Origin: Enoplolaimus lenunculus
Lineage: Eukaryota > Nematoda > Enoplea > Enoplida > Thoracostomopsidae
Assembly: GCA_030248215.1 (NCBI GenBank)
Contig: JASANG010000880.1
Span: 1 to 64,000 of the forward strand
Direction: 5' to 3'
DNA: 64,000 nucleotides
Part shown: one piece after another, positions 23,681 through 36,565 of the stretch
How the letters are laid out: each line of letters opens with the position of its first letter
Position numbering within the stretch: position 1 is the first letter of the stretch
Program-made: the position numbers and the translations under genes
The notes under the pieces: model-generated
What the model saw: only the letters and a program-made list of their open reading frames with translations
The model's database searches: none
Told to the model about the DNA's origin: nothing

Positions 23681-24356
23681 GTTGTGACAGTTACAATGGA
23701 ACTGTTTGCAGTTTTGATAACATGACAATAAGATTAACTTTAAGCTGGGAAATCACAAAATGTTTGATTGAAAATATTTCGAGAAAAGGGAGCGGAACTG
23801 GGCCGGGGGGGAGCGGAAATCGGCCCGGGGGGGGGGGGGCAGGACAGCCCGGTTGGGGAGAGGGCCAATCTGCCCAACATTGTGCCGTGGAGTACATATC
23901 CGCACGGAAAAGGGAAAAGCAAAGCGCGTGCCTGGTTTTAGACAATAACCTTACACGAGGCTTCCGTTTCCGCTTTTTGCTTCACTTTGAAAATATTTAC
24001 GCGTTTCAAAATTTAGTCTCAATGCTTGCTTTAATACGCGAGCATGGTGTGTAAGTAGCTTGCAGAACTTGCAACAGCAATTTTTTCAACACAGTAGACA
24101 CAAAAACTACACTGTATAAATTGCAATGAGTTGATTAATTAACTCAAAATGACTTCAACCCAGAATTCTGAGTTTTGATAGTCCTAAGTTTAAACTCACT
24201 GATTCAACGATTATTCTGAATTAAAATCAATTCACTGGAATTTTAACAGCGTTTGCATCTGAACTCCTAAGGCAAAAACTTTTCTACTTCTAAATCGTGT
24301 AATTAGCAATATAGGGGTGGAGCGAACTGTATGCTTATGGTTCAAAAAAGACCCAA

Positions 24357-24582
24357 CACTGCAAAAAATGGTGAGTCAAATTGACACTCTCCGAAATAGA
24401 CTTTTCCGGACTACACAAACGGAGTCAAAATTCGACTCCGCCAGAGTCAAATGTGACTCAATGAATCGCTCAGTGAGTCGTATTTGACTCAGGCGGAGTT
24501 GAATTTGACTCAGTATGTGGAGTCCGGAAAAGCCTATTTCGGAGAGAAAGTCAATTTGACTCACCATTTTGTGCAGTGTACC
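24357..24582. mobile_element. Foldback MITE rich in TGACTCA sites
   Basis: Near-palindromic ACACTGCAAAAAATGGTGAG ... CTCACCATTTTGTGCAGTGT. Arms contain AAATAGGCTTTTCCGG and repeated GAGTCAAA/TTTGACTC. Five TGASTCA heptamers: 24,372, 24,454, 24,485, 24,506, 24,557. No coding content. Confidence 0.88.
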
Positions 24583-26329
24583 TTCGCATTGCTACCTACC
24601 TCCTGTATGAATAAAGTCCAGCGGGCAGTTTTGTGCTGTTTGCCGGCGTATTGTATAGAGTTCTCAGTCATAATGAACACGGCATTTTAATTATCAAAAT
24701 TGACTCTGTAAAACTTTCGAAATGTGCTAACGTTGCTATCGTCGAGTAAACAACGAACAAAAAATGACTTCTGAACTACTGTATGTGCGGTTTGAGTCGC
24801 GGGTCGGCCGTCGCACCCTGAACGAGCACATTTATCATTTATGTTATAATTTTTGTTTCTTAATATCAAATTGCAAACATTCGACGGCGTCAAAAACGAA
24901 ACTTAAGCCGATTGAAAGCGTAAAGTATAGGAAAATATCTTATACAGCAACTTAACCAAATCAGGAACAAGAAAAAGTAAAACGTTTTTTGGTCAAATTT
25001 CACAGAAATTAAAATGAAATCTTAATCGGAGGTTTAGAAATTAACGCGAGCGACCGAAAAGCCAAACACAATTTTAGTACTTATAGTCCTTATACAAGGT
25101 TTAGGTTTTGATCCGTGTAGCGCGAAGCGTGGACAATAGTGCTGAAATGAATTCCTCCGCGAAATTAAACTCAGCATTTAAGAATTTTTTGTCGTTCAAA
25201 TCATCGCAAATAAAAGATTTAAACTGGGCCTTTGGGTGCACAAAACCACCGAACAGCAAACCACATATCTTAGAAGAATTGACAGCCCAAATTTGCTTGA
25301 AATTTTCGAAAGTTAAATTTTTACGTTGCTGTAACGAAATCTATCAATATAATTAAAACTGGAATGTCTCACATACGTATTTTGGGCAACGTTCTACACT
25401 CAAAATAATACTTCTGATATTTAACAAAGCATTTCTTACATTTGAGAAATATGATTAGCAAGGTGCACTTGAAAAGTATTCTGTTATAACAAAAAAGTTT
25501 TTATAAAAGTTTTGAAATAAAGTCTAAAAATAAACATGTCCAGTTATTTTTAGAAAAATTGTTTTGAATATCAGAAAAGCTTTTCAGAATTGTGACACAG
25601 AAAATACTTTTCTGAATAAAAGTTCACAAATAATTTTTGTGTGTAGCAATACTTTGTTTAAAATATTTTGTGGATGATTTTAATTACTTGCACGGCGCCG
25701 GACAACTCCGCACGGCATAAAAATAGTCAAAAAGTACTGCGACGTCCTTATAGGCTGGCGCTATGCTTGTCGTGCGGCACCGTGCGTTATCGTGCAATAT
25801 CGTACGCGAAATGCTCATGTAGTATATCGTATGGTAAAGCACGATATCGCGCGGCGCTGAACGGTGATTGACGACGATGGACTCTGTCAGAACTACACAG
25901 TTGAGTCGAATTTTACTCTGGCGGAGTCGAATTTGACTCAGTTTGCGTAGTCCGCAAAAGCCTATTTCGGTAAGGGTCAATTTGATTTACCATTTTTTTG
26001 CAGTGTGTAGCGCCATCCTTTAGGCGTTCCACCAAAACCACACTGTCACCACTTGATTATTTTTAATTATTACCAGCGTGGCCAGAAATGAACCTTTGAT
26101 ATTCTATGATAGAATATCTAATAGTGTTTTGATACCCATTTATCTTCGTATTTTATTGACTAAATATGCTAAGTATATGCTAAATATTAATGTAGTGGAC
26201 TCACATTGTGCTGTCGTCAAGGTCTAGACTCTTGTACCCGTCCTCGACTGCTTTTCAGGTTTTGTGTTTTGGCTTAGGCTTAGGCAACGGCTTAGACAAA
26301 TGTTTAGGTTCAGGCTTAGGGCATACGTA

Positions 26330-26776
26330 CTGTAGTGACCCGAATGAGAAGGGGGACTGATATTTTTCTGGCCTCTCCAGATGGTTCCCCCCTTTTTATT
26401 CGGTTACGGACTGTTATTTATTTTTAACCCACGCTCCGCCACCCTTAGTTATTGATATATATCCGGTACTGCAACTATCCGTTGAATTAAACGTTTATTT
26501 GTCTTGCGTCAATAGCTTTGGCGATCATGCAAGGTTATACTTAGGAATGTACTTTCAAAATTTAGGTATGCCTTACAGATTCGAACTCAATTTTATTTGG
26601 TCCTGGAGTCATTTATGCATAACAATTAGGAATAACTGACCTTCATGGACTCTAATTACGATTTAGCGACTCTATCGGCTTACAGACTCATATTAGGGAT
26701 ACGGACTCCTATTGATTGTGACTCAAAATGAGGACCCCCCTTATTACACCACACCCTCTTTTTCGGGTCACTACAG
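26330..26776. mobile_element. mariner-like MITE (447 bp)
   Basis: Ends CTGTAGTGACCCGAAT and TTCGGGTCACTACAG between TA dinucleotides. Interior has GGACTC-rich arms and an AT-rich middle; no transposase. Confidence 0.88.
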
Positions 26777-27025
26777 TAAGCCTTTTCTAAACATAAGCCA
26801 AAGTGTAAATGTGACGAAAAAACCACAAGAGCCTAGAATTGTTCTGTCTTTTTTCAATCGGATGTATATGCATCTAACAAAAGTATTTACGTTCGCCAAG
26901 CAAAATTACAATCCAATCAGATTGTCGTACAATGTGTCGTACCAGAGGCTTTCGGAACCTGTGAGACGGAACGCGCTTTGGGGGGTAGAGCAGCTGGTTC
27001 GAAAACGAGGGGAGACACGTGCACT

Positions 27026-27256
27026 GTAAATTCCGATGAGTTAATTAATCAACTCACACGAATGGTTAGTAATTTGGGAGTTAATTAAAGTTAACTTTCA
27101 CTCAGTTGAGCTGAGTCTTACTCTGAGTTGAGTTGATTCCAGCGGAATTGTTTAATTCAGAATGAGTTGAATATAATTGTGAGTTCTGATAGTCCTAATT
27201 CAGACTGAGTGATTCAACTTATTCTGAGTTAAAATCAACTCACTGGAATTTACAGC
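27026..27256. mobile_element. TGAGTTGATT foldback MITE
   Basis: Ends CACTGTAAATTCCGATGAGT and complement-like ACTCACTGGAATTTACAGC; body built from TGAGTTGATT/AATCAACTCA palindromes. Further copies: 24,110-24,252 (partial) and 54,544-54,705. Confidence 0.85.
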
Positions 27257-27529
27257 GTGGGAACCCAATATATAATGTCGAAGGAACCATCGTGAGCGAA
27301 ACAACCAAAACGCCAAACAAACGTGAATTACTCGATATTGAACTGGAATTGTGTCAAAGACAGCACTTCTATGACATCACATATCGCGGATCAGGGATGT
27401 ATACAAGCGGATATAGTAAAGATAAATCCCTGAAAATTTCTGGAAAAAAATTGAAAAAGACACGTTCACATTTTTTGCTCGCTAGCTAAGTGGTCAGGAG
27501 TTAACACCTCACAGTCTAAAACAAAACTG

Positions 27530-28215
27530 GGCCTACTGCAATATCTGTTTCTGTTTCCGTTTCCGGTAAAAATCGGTATTTTTTTCTTTAAATTTTTACA
27601 AAGTCCGGCGAATATTCGCATCGCTGAATTGTGGTGGCAGAAAAAATAAAACATCTTTAAAACACTATGCTTCAATATCCGTTTACCGTTTCCGTTACTT
27701 TGATCACTATCCGTTTGTGTTATTTTTACTGTCCGTTTTCGCCCTGGTAAAACCAGAGCCGGAGCCGGAACCGGAAGTAAAACAAAATATATGACAACAA
27801 AATGATGTTATGTTAATTTTTGCTAATCAAATCTGCAAAGTGTCGTTGAAAAATTGGTTTTAAGTTTTCTATTTGAGAAATCTCAGCAATTAAAGCCTTC
27901 AAAATATCCTCATAGTTTCGATCCAACTCAGTATTACAACGCCACAAATGTGATGACACAACGCAAAATTCACTACTGAAATTGCCGGAACCTGGCCTAT
28001 AAGCTCTACCGGAACTGTAACCGGAGTTCTATTTTCTGACAATGCCGAAACAGGGCAATAGCCAGCTCACTTTGCTAGGGAAGCTTGTACTTTTTCAGAA
28101 ATATCATACAAAGTTTTTTCGATGACTATACAAGCAAGACTGAAACCCCCCCCCCCCCGGCCCGGCTCTGACTACGTGTCCGAACCGGAACCAAACATAA
28201 CGGTTGTACCCTGGT
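27530..28215. mobile_element. Cluster of decayed CCGGTT-family copies
   Basis: At least two joined fragments: TTTCCGTTTCCGG near 27,553-27,567 and CCGGAGCCGGAACCGG near 27,751, closing at 28,199-28,213 with GGTTGTACCCTGG. No clean duplication at the ends. Other small pieces of the family lie at 120-235, 13,880-13,985, 18,538-18,590, 31,731-31,816 and 45,195-45,395. Confidence 0.55.
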
Positions 28216-30097
28216 GAATATATATTTATCCCTAATGAGTAAAGCATCCTCGACTGCGACCCTAACCTAAAATACTAAAGTGCGTCAACTTCCTGGCAAA
28301 GTTCCCGGTTCCGTTTTAGGTTCAATGTTTACCTTTCGAACGGGTGATGATGCGGAGGCACTACTGGTATACGATAATAGAACCATTTTAATGGTGACTG
28401 TTTACTTAAGCAATATTTCGACGAAAGCTTTCGCCAACGAACCCTGATGCATTTTCGATTCACTAAACAATAAATTCTATTATCATTCGACCGGGTAAAA
28501 TTAAAAAAAAAGACTTCAATTATTTTCGGTCACTTCTCTGTCGAAGGCTTTTAGTGGCTTGCTGAGGTAGAAGACAATATGGACGGAGCGATGATTTTAG
28601 AACAGAGGGTAGTGTTCTGTGATCAAATTTCAAACTGGGGGGCGGCGGCGAGTTTTGTGTTGCCCGTTGAAAACGTTCCCATAACGCATCCAACACAAAA
28701 ATATAACCGAGGGTGGCGATAAAGAACGCCATTGCTTACGCCCATATTACTTTTATGTTGTTCGGTAAAACTAAGTACTGGGGGTGAATTCAGAAATTTC
28801 TGACGGTGGGTGGTGTAGTATATTTTTGTTGCCGAACAACCGCACGAGCAACGCAAGCTGCCCCAACGACACTATTTTGCAATTTGATTATGAATTTTAT
28901 GCGTACACTGCAAATTATAATGAGTTAAATTGACTTTCTCCGAAATAGGCTTTACGGATCTACACAAACTGAATCAAATTCGACTCCGTCGGAGTCAAAT
29001 TCGACTCACCCGAGACGCTCAGTGACTCGAATTTGACTCTGGTGGAGTCGACTTTGGTGTAGTCCCGTAGAGCCTATTTCGGAGAGAATCAATGTGACTC
29101 AGCAGTTTTTGCAGTGTATCCTGGAACGGAATTGCACTTTGCGTCAATCCTGCACGTGTCAGTTATTGCGACTCGTGCACTCAATGCAATATTTTAGTTC
29201 TATGAAAGTCCGTGTCGGATCCAATGTATAGAACAGGGTCGTAACAGTAGTATAAGTATATTCGTAAGCCTAAAGCTTAAGCCTAAGCGTAAAAATGAAC
29301 CTTATACACATATGGGACCGTGTGGGTATGGCAACCCTGTTACGAAGCGTGGGTAGAGTGACCCACCGGTAAAACAAGGGATGAATAGACTTCTGATGAA
29401 AGCTATATCAAATATACTATCAGCTTACGTACCCTGTATAGTTTTACAATTTGTGTTTGATTTAGTTTAAAATGCGTCAGGTGACTTTGGCTTGGTTTAG
29501 GTTTCATCATCAGAGAGTATTCGTGAAACCTACGCGCATGGTTTAGGCACGACTGTTGTCAGCATACGTTGCTATGGGACGCTGAAAATTTTTCACTAGA
29601 CGCATACAAGGGTTTTCGATGACTTACAAACAAAGTTGAAAAAATTTTCTACAGGGCCTAAATTTTTGAACAGAGGGTGCTAAGCCCCTCCCCCCTGGTC
29701 CCCTCCGGTTACGAGCCCGGGTTCTGGTACGTTTGAAAGGGTGACGTAGGTGGCTCAAAAATACATTGACAGTTACAGTATATATGCTTTTTTATTTTCA
29801 GTTCTTTTGTAAATGTTCATACAGGCGAATCCAAAAAATTTTTGACGGTAGGGCGGGCTTAATTGTAAGATAAGGAGCATCTTACCATTTTGTAACCAAA
29901 AAATTTATGACGGAAAAGGCGTACACCACACCCCCCTTCCCAAATCAACTAGTGAATGTTCATGGGATGATTACGTTCCATAAACAGAGCCACGATGTAA
30001 TTATTTGAGGAACATAGATGTGGGCTTGCTTGGATTTGCATAAACTAAAAAAAGTTTGTAAGCGAGCGTAGCGATCGAAATTTTTTTGGCATCTTCA

Positions 30098-30307
30098 TTG
30101 CAAAAACTGGTGAGTCAAATTGACTCTCACCGAAATAGGCTTTTTACGGCTACACAAATTGAGTCAAACTTCGACTCCGCCAGAATCACATTCGTCTCAC
30201 TGAGTCGCACGTTTGACTCTGGCAGAGTCGAATTTGACTCAGTTCGTGTAGTCGCGAAAAGCCTATTTCAGAGATAGTCAATTTGACTCACCATTTTTTG
30301 CAGTGTG
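30098..30307. mobile_element. Foldback MITE, TGACTCA family
   Basis: Same family: GCAAAAACTGGTGAGTCAAA at left and TGACTCACCATTTTTTGCAG at right. Other copies: 28,907-29,117, 37,215-37,417, 56,902-57,053 (truncated) and 25,890-26,008 (right half only). Confidence 0.85.
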
Positions 30308-30704
30308 TGCTGACAGACCATCGGTAACCTGTCAATGTTTTCATAAAGGCCCACTTTTTTCTATATCGATTATTAAAATTTAGGAGCGGAAATCCTTTGT
30401 ATACCAGTAACTTTTGTATGTAACACGCTGCAGTTACTAGAACGGCATAATACGAGTTGCGCATTGTAAACGTATACCTTCAGATTTCGAAGACCAGCTT
30501 ATTAAAAAGCACTAATACGTTTGGCGTTAATATTCAAATTTTTTGTTTCTCAAACGCCAACTGCGATGCTGTCCCGATACTGGGACTCTGTAAAAACCCA
30601 AAGACAGCTCCCTGAAGCTTGAACATTTATACGGCAAGTCTCCAGGCAGATTTTTACCATTAACATCAAACTTAGTCAAGTATTTTTATCGTTTAAAAAT
30701 ATTT

Positions 30705-30882
30705 GCCAATGTACACGACAGGGGCGTAACAGTAGTATAAGCATATTCCTAAACTTAAGTTATAAGCATAAAAATGAGCTTATATCGTACCGTATGCCTT
30801 AGCAAAAATTAGTCTGAAGTTTAAGCTTACTCTATTCCAGTCGCGCAGAAAAACGTTCCTCCCATGATCTGTTCATGCGCCA
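30705..30882. mobile_element. TTAGGC-bearing MITE, diverged
   Basis: GCCAATGTACACGACAGGGG at left, then GTATAAGCATATTCC and the ACTCTATT..AAAAACGTTCC right end. Few hexamer copies. Confidence 0.6.
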
Positions 30883-31111
30883 GTACATGTAAGCATGCAA
30901 GAAGCCGACCATATATAGCAATCTTGCGAGCCATTATTAATTAAATCAATTAGCATATTGCTTCATTGGGTTATTTATTTGCAAATACATCGCAAAAATA
31001 CGATAAGCCACGTTAATTGTAAGAGGGACATCAGCAAGGTGGACTCTCATGTTGAGTATATTTGCTTCAAACGTCATTTTTTAGTATACTTTAAAGTTCG
31101 AAATGTTTTAT

Positions 31112-31155
31112 ATTTATTTACTTATTTATTTATTTATTTACTTATTTATATAGAT
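31112..31155. repeat. TTTA tetranucleotide microsatellite
   Basis: About ten TTTA/TTAC units. Confidence 0.9.
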
Positions 31156-32928
31156 ATGTTACATAATGATATAATATATTGCTATTACTAATTAAAAATT
31201 AACGTTAATAGTTATACTAGGAACACATATATGTTGTTTCATGGACGCAGTGAGGATTTTGGAAACACGGTTCCGTTCTGTAAAAACTTCGAAGACGAGT
31301 TTTTCGTCTTTAGCATTTAGCAACAGATTCTAAAGCCCCCTTGACAGAAACCGCAACAGGGTTTTTGGTACCTTAACCCCCTGGCTATGCCCGTGCCTAA
31401 GACCAAACATTCGTGTGCCCAAAAGTAGTGATTAATCGCGCATCGTGTGCTGTTCATTACTGATATTGCACTTTAGGTTGACGAGTCGTTTGTGCCATTT
31501 AATCAAACTAAAAATGTTTGTATCCGCCTACTCAATTTATGCAAATAACCCTTTGTTTTGTCATGGTTGTACCACCTGAATTGAAACGGGCACCGCGGCT
31601 GATCGGAAAACCAGTGGGGGCAGATCTCCGGGGGGTGGGGATATGTAGCGGTGGAAGAAACCCTGTGCGCGAAGCGAGACAGAAGCCAAATACAATTATT
31701 TTTATAATTTGTAAGGTCATTACTATTTTTCAGGGTGCAAAGCGAAACTGGATTATTCCGAAATCGGAATCAGAACAGCAAATTTATACCGGAATCGGAA
31801 TTTATACACTTTTTTGATTCTGTGTTATACAAAAAAATTTCTGACGTTAACATAAGAGGTGCCGGGCACCATTTGGTCGCCGGCTGCTGAGCGTCTGCCT
31901 AAATTGCATCTGTGCCATAGCAACGGAAGCGCATAACTTCACCGTCCCTGCAAAAATTTTGGCCTCCAAACAGGAAAATTTTTGCAATGTTAGAAAAGTA
32001 ACATTGAATGTTTCTTAGTATATTTTTAGTTTCATTTCGGAAGACAACTAAAATTTATTGAATTTGATTTCAGATTAACATGCAGACAAGATGAAAGATA
32101 CCGACCACCGTAAAAGGGACCAAACGTGTCACAAGCTTCCCCAGCTGTGATTTGAACGTTGCCTAATCAAATCTTAGGACAAAGTCGAGAGTTGAAAACT
32201 AAGCCTAAGCCTAAGTCTTGCTTACAACTGTGATGCGACCATTAACTGCCAACCTGGCCCGCGGCCAAGGGCATTCCAGGAAGGGGCTGAGCCCTGCCTG
32301 TAACAATTTTGCCCTATCTCTTTACTAAATTTTCAACCTTGCTTGTAGTCAACGAAAACCCTGGTATGGTCCATCTGAAAGTCGTTTAGCCCCTCCTAGC
32401 TATGTGAGCTATCTATTGGCTTGAAGTAGATACGAAGGATTTATCAGCGGCATCGTCGCAACAAAAGTAGCCAACCATTGTTTAGAAAACGCTACTTTAC
32501 ATCTCAATTCATGTTTAGATTTTTTAAACTTGAATCTTATTTGGCGTTTCTATTTCCATTAGCAAAGTTAGCAAAAACAGTGAAAAGTAACAATAAAACG
32601 TTGTATTTCTCGTGCTGAAACCACGATGTGGTCAATACTAAACAGCATTCACTTATCATTCGTTTGTATATCATTTAAAGACCACAACAGGGGGTATCCT
32701 TTCTACTTCAGCCCACATCCCGTCAAAAAATTTTTTGTGATAAAATGGTAAAGTACTCCTACCGTACAGTTTTTGTCCTCAAAATTCGCACATACAGAGA
32801 ATACAGTAATAATTGCGTTTCATAAACGTTTGCCAGCCGTCCTTTGCGTCTTAGTTTTCTGGATCAGCCACTGATTACACTACTAAAATATACCTGTATA
32901 TTTTGGTATTAAAATCTTAAAACCGATC

Positions 32929-33141
32929 GGCCCATGTAAAGATCAGGAGCGGAGCGTTTTTCTGTGATACTAGAAAAGAGTAAACTTAAGCCTTAGACTA
33001 ATTTTTTGCTTGTCTTAGCCTAAGGATTAGACTTAGGCTTAGGAATATGCTCATTCTTACGCTTAGGCATATGTTAAGGCTTAAGCTTAGGCTTAGGAAT
33101 ATGCTTATAATACTGTTTCGTCCCTGGTTTTTGCATTGGCC
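32929..33141. mobile_element. TTAGGC-bearing MITE (213 bp) with exact 8-bp TSD
   Basis: Ends GGCCCATGTAAAGATCAGG and TTGCATTGGCC; flanked by AACCGATC at 32921-32928 and 33142-33149. Interior has several copies of TTAGGC. Confidence 0.9.
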
Positions 33142-33545
33142 AACCGATCGAAGCCCGTACCAAATAGCCAATAAATTATTGTTTATTGCCCCGCATTACT
33201 GCACATATAGTTTTCGCTAAGCTAATTAAATCATAAGTTGAATGCGATTGGTTGAAAGTTCTACATTAATATTTTCTTTATGAACACCCATTGGCGAAAG
33301 CTTCGTTGAACGCCCTAGTTTATTTTAGCCTATAAACTGGGCAGTTGTAGTCTACAAGGGGTGGATTGGGAAAATATTGACGGAGGGCAGCTAAAGAATA
33401 ACTAGCATTTTATAATGTAAGGCACATATTCCAATAAAATAAACAGGTATCGCAATGGTAGCAACATTTTGGTTTGATTTCAACATTTGCGTGTATAACA
33501 TTTTTTCGCCAATGTATAGAAGACGGCCGTGACATTAGTATAAGC

Positions 33546-33821
33546 CAGGCTGTAAACGGATAGTAAAAATAACGAAAACGGGACCGGAAAACGGATATTG
33601 GAGCATAAAAGTTTCAAAGATGTTTAACTTTTTTGCCGACACAATTGAAGCACGCAAATGATTATTGAGTGTTGAAAACTTGAAACTTTTAAGATTTTAG
33701 TTGAATTTCGTAATTTTTATTTCATTTGTAACAATCACAGCATGCATGTAATGAATTGTTGAATCGGATACGAACGCCGATTTTTAACTGAAACAGAAAC
33801 GGATATCCGGTTGTGACCCTG
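33546..33821. mobile_element. hAT-like CCGGTT MITE nested in a TTAGGC MITE (276 bp)
   Basis: Ends CAGGCTGTAAACGGATA and CCGGTTGTGACCCTG. Exact 8-bp TSD GTATAAGC (33538-33545, 33822-33829), a sequence that belongs to the host TTAGGC-type MITE (33,508-33,905). Confidence 0.9.
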
Positions 33822-34737
33822 GTATAAGCAAATCTTAAGCCTGTACCTGAACCTAAACAAAAAATAAGTCCAAAGCTTAAGCATACTCTGTAGCAGTGCA
33901 ACTGGTACTAGCAGTACTGCGTTTTGTGTCAATTAATTCAAATTTATTTAAATTAATTTTATCACAATACGAAAGTTGAACTGGTATAACGTCAATTCGT
34001 CATACAACAAACCGGCAACCGACAACTTGTAATCCGAAATTAATTCGATTCGACAATCCGTTACCCATCATTATGCTTAGGCTAATAGGCTTACGCTTAA
34101 AAATTATGCTTAACTTTATTCATAGGGTTTTACGACACTGTTCAGCGACAAGTTGTCGAGCGACGAATTGTCGTAGATTCTGATGATTCTCGTTATGATT
34201 GTACAGCGGACTAAACTAAAAGCCTCACTGATTGTTTTAGTCCCACTGTCCTTAGCAAACCTTGAAATATCCTGAAATTGAAACTATACCGTACACCTTA
34301 AAACAATGTCTGAGTGAAAAAAAGTTGAATCTACTACGACAATTCGAAAGACCTTGTGATAAAGCTTAAGCAGACGCTATCGTGTTTTTGTACTGGAAAA
34401 CGTATTTAAATTATTATAAAAGTCACGTTTGTATTGCTGATGTTCTGCTGTTTGTGGATAAGTTTTACCATGGTTTTGATGGTCAAAAATGAAATTTTAC
34501 AAAATGTGAAAGAATTAAATTTTTTAAGGAACAATAGTTAACATACAGACCATAAGCAATCAAAGTTTCCAAAGTTTCGAGTCCAAACTTTGTGAACCGT
34601 ATATACATATATACACACGTTTATAAGTGAAGTTATAGGTCAATTTTACAATATACATGGACGCTGGGCTGGACGGTTCAAGTGGGGTCCGCACACAGAA
34701 ACTTAGTCTTGAAATTTTAAGACACTTACTTTTTGAA

Positions 34738-35001
34738 CCCTTTCTCACATGAATATTTTCAATTTCAAATGAGATGTAATTTCAAGGTAAGATTTGATCC
34801 CCAGTCTCATGGGTGGGAGGCGTTTACGATGATCGCTCAGCTATAGGAGCTTGACGCTCGAGCCCGAGGGGGCTCTCATGTCTTGTTGAGATTTTGCACT
34901 GCGTATATCTGTTAGAATTGTTAAACACTACTCACAGTGCGTGTGATTGCTCGTATATTACTTGTATTTAGTTGCTCATAGTATACTCTATGAGTGAAAG
35001 G
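34738..35001. mobile_element. piggyBac-like MITE with tRNA-Gly-like core, inverted
   Basis: Left end CCCTTTCTCACATGAATA, right end followed by TTAA at 35002-35005; the left TTAA has mutated to TGAA. The tRNA-like core lies on the minus strand near 34,790-34,865 (complement of GCCTCCCACCCATGAGAC). Confidence 0.85.
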
Positions 35002-35658
35002 TTAAATTTTTACGAAGAAATTGTTTGGAATATCAAACATTACCACAGAAATTCGTGTCTGAAATGGTTAAAACATAAATGTCTTTTACTCAATAATTAT
35101 ATAACTGTTTGATTTTTTAGTATATGTAAACAAGTTGCTCTGTTTACAGTCTTTAGAGTGTATATATAAATAATCAAATTTCAAAGATATTTCAGGTTGA
35201 CCTCAGGCTTCTTCCAACCTATGGGTACGTTTTGAACGTATTTATCTTTGGTTCTCAAATTAGGGAATTTGGCTGAGGTTAACTTCCAATTTTGAAAGCA
35301 GTTTGCTGGTAAATTTTTGCTTCTTTTATATCAGACATATTTGTTTTATATTTTAGATATACGTGTCCTATATTCCAAATATAGTTGTCTCATATTTGAG
35401 ACATATTTGTTTTATGTTTCCGAAACATTGCCTGACTCGTTTATGAAACAGAATCTTAAATTTCAAACGTTTACTGACAAAAATTTTACAAATAAAAGTC
35501 TGCAAAGCACGACATATATGTCTGAAGTCCGTATTAAGCCATAATTGTCTTTAAATTTCAGACAATATTTTTTGAATACAAGACAATTTATTTAGTCGAG
35601 TGTATTTCGAATGCAAAGCGCGTACAGTGCAAGTGTTTATCGTTTTGCATCTGACGTA

Positions 35659-36109
35659 CTGTAGTGACACGAATAAGAGGGTGTGGGGTAATAAATGGGG
35701 GTCCCCATTTTGACTCCCAATCAATAGGAGTCCGTATCCCTAATAAGAGTCCGTAAGCGGATAGAGTTCCTAAGCTATGAATAGAGTCCCTGAAGGTGAG
35801 TTATTCCTAATCGTATCGCATAAATGATTCCAGGACCAAATAACATTGAGTTCGAATCTTTAAGACGTACGTAAATTTTGGAAGCCCATTCCAAAGTATA
35901 ACCTTGCATGATCGCTCAAGCTATTGACGCATGACAAATAAACGGTTAATTCAACGGATAGTTGCAGTACCAGATATATATCAGTAACAAAGGGTGGCGG
36001 AGCGTGGGTTAAAAGTAAATAGCAGTCCGTAACCGAATAACAAAAGGCGGGTACCTTCTGGAGAGGCCAAATAAATATTAGTCCCAACCTCTTATTCGGG
36101 TCACTACCG
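35659..36109. mobile_element. mariner-like MITE (451 bp), inverted copy
   Basis: Same family in opposite orientation: CTGTAGTGACACGAATAAG at left and TTATTCGGGTCACTACCG at right, TA on both sides. Fragments lie at 22,017-22,318, 36,838-36,930, 41,800-42,043, 47,265-47,715 (with a 112-bp internal tandem duplication at about 47,434-47,657) and 53,950-54,328. Confidence 0.88.
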
Positions 36110-36476
36110 TATATACGCAGCTATATAGGTATTTTTTAGTGTTTGTCTCTAAACTAAATCCACTTTCTTTTGACGTTTTTAAACTTGACGCCATGCTAAT
36201 GAAAGTGTCAACTTTTACGTTTTGCTAATTTTTCTGTGCAAAGACACTAAAGCCTTCGACTCTTGTGGCTATAAATTGTCATTTTTGCTTACATTTTTGT
36301 CAATGTTTTCAACAGCTTGCATTTAATACTTGCGATAATTGCACTAAGTAAGAGCACAAATCGAAGAGTAAACACACGGTAACTCCTATACATAATGTTG
36401 TCCTGTACCCGTGGGCGGCGCCGGAAGGTTGGGTGCGCGAATCGCACGCCCGTAGGTGAGTACACCTTGCTAGGAG

Positions 36477-36565
36477 CATGGTGCAACCGGAATTCCGCTT
36501 CCGGTTCCGGCATTTATCACCTTCCGGTTCCGGTTCCGGTAAATTGTAATTCCGGTTGCACCCTG
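36477..36565. mobile_element. Minimal 89-bp hAT-like CCGGTT MITE
   Basis: Only the two terminal arms remain (GGTGCAACCGGAATTCCGC ... CCGGTTGCACCCTG), making a near-complete foldback. Exact 8-bp TSD GCTAGGAG at 36469-36476 and 36566-36573, so it transposed in this very short form. Confidence 0.92.
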
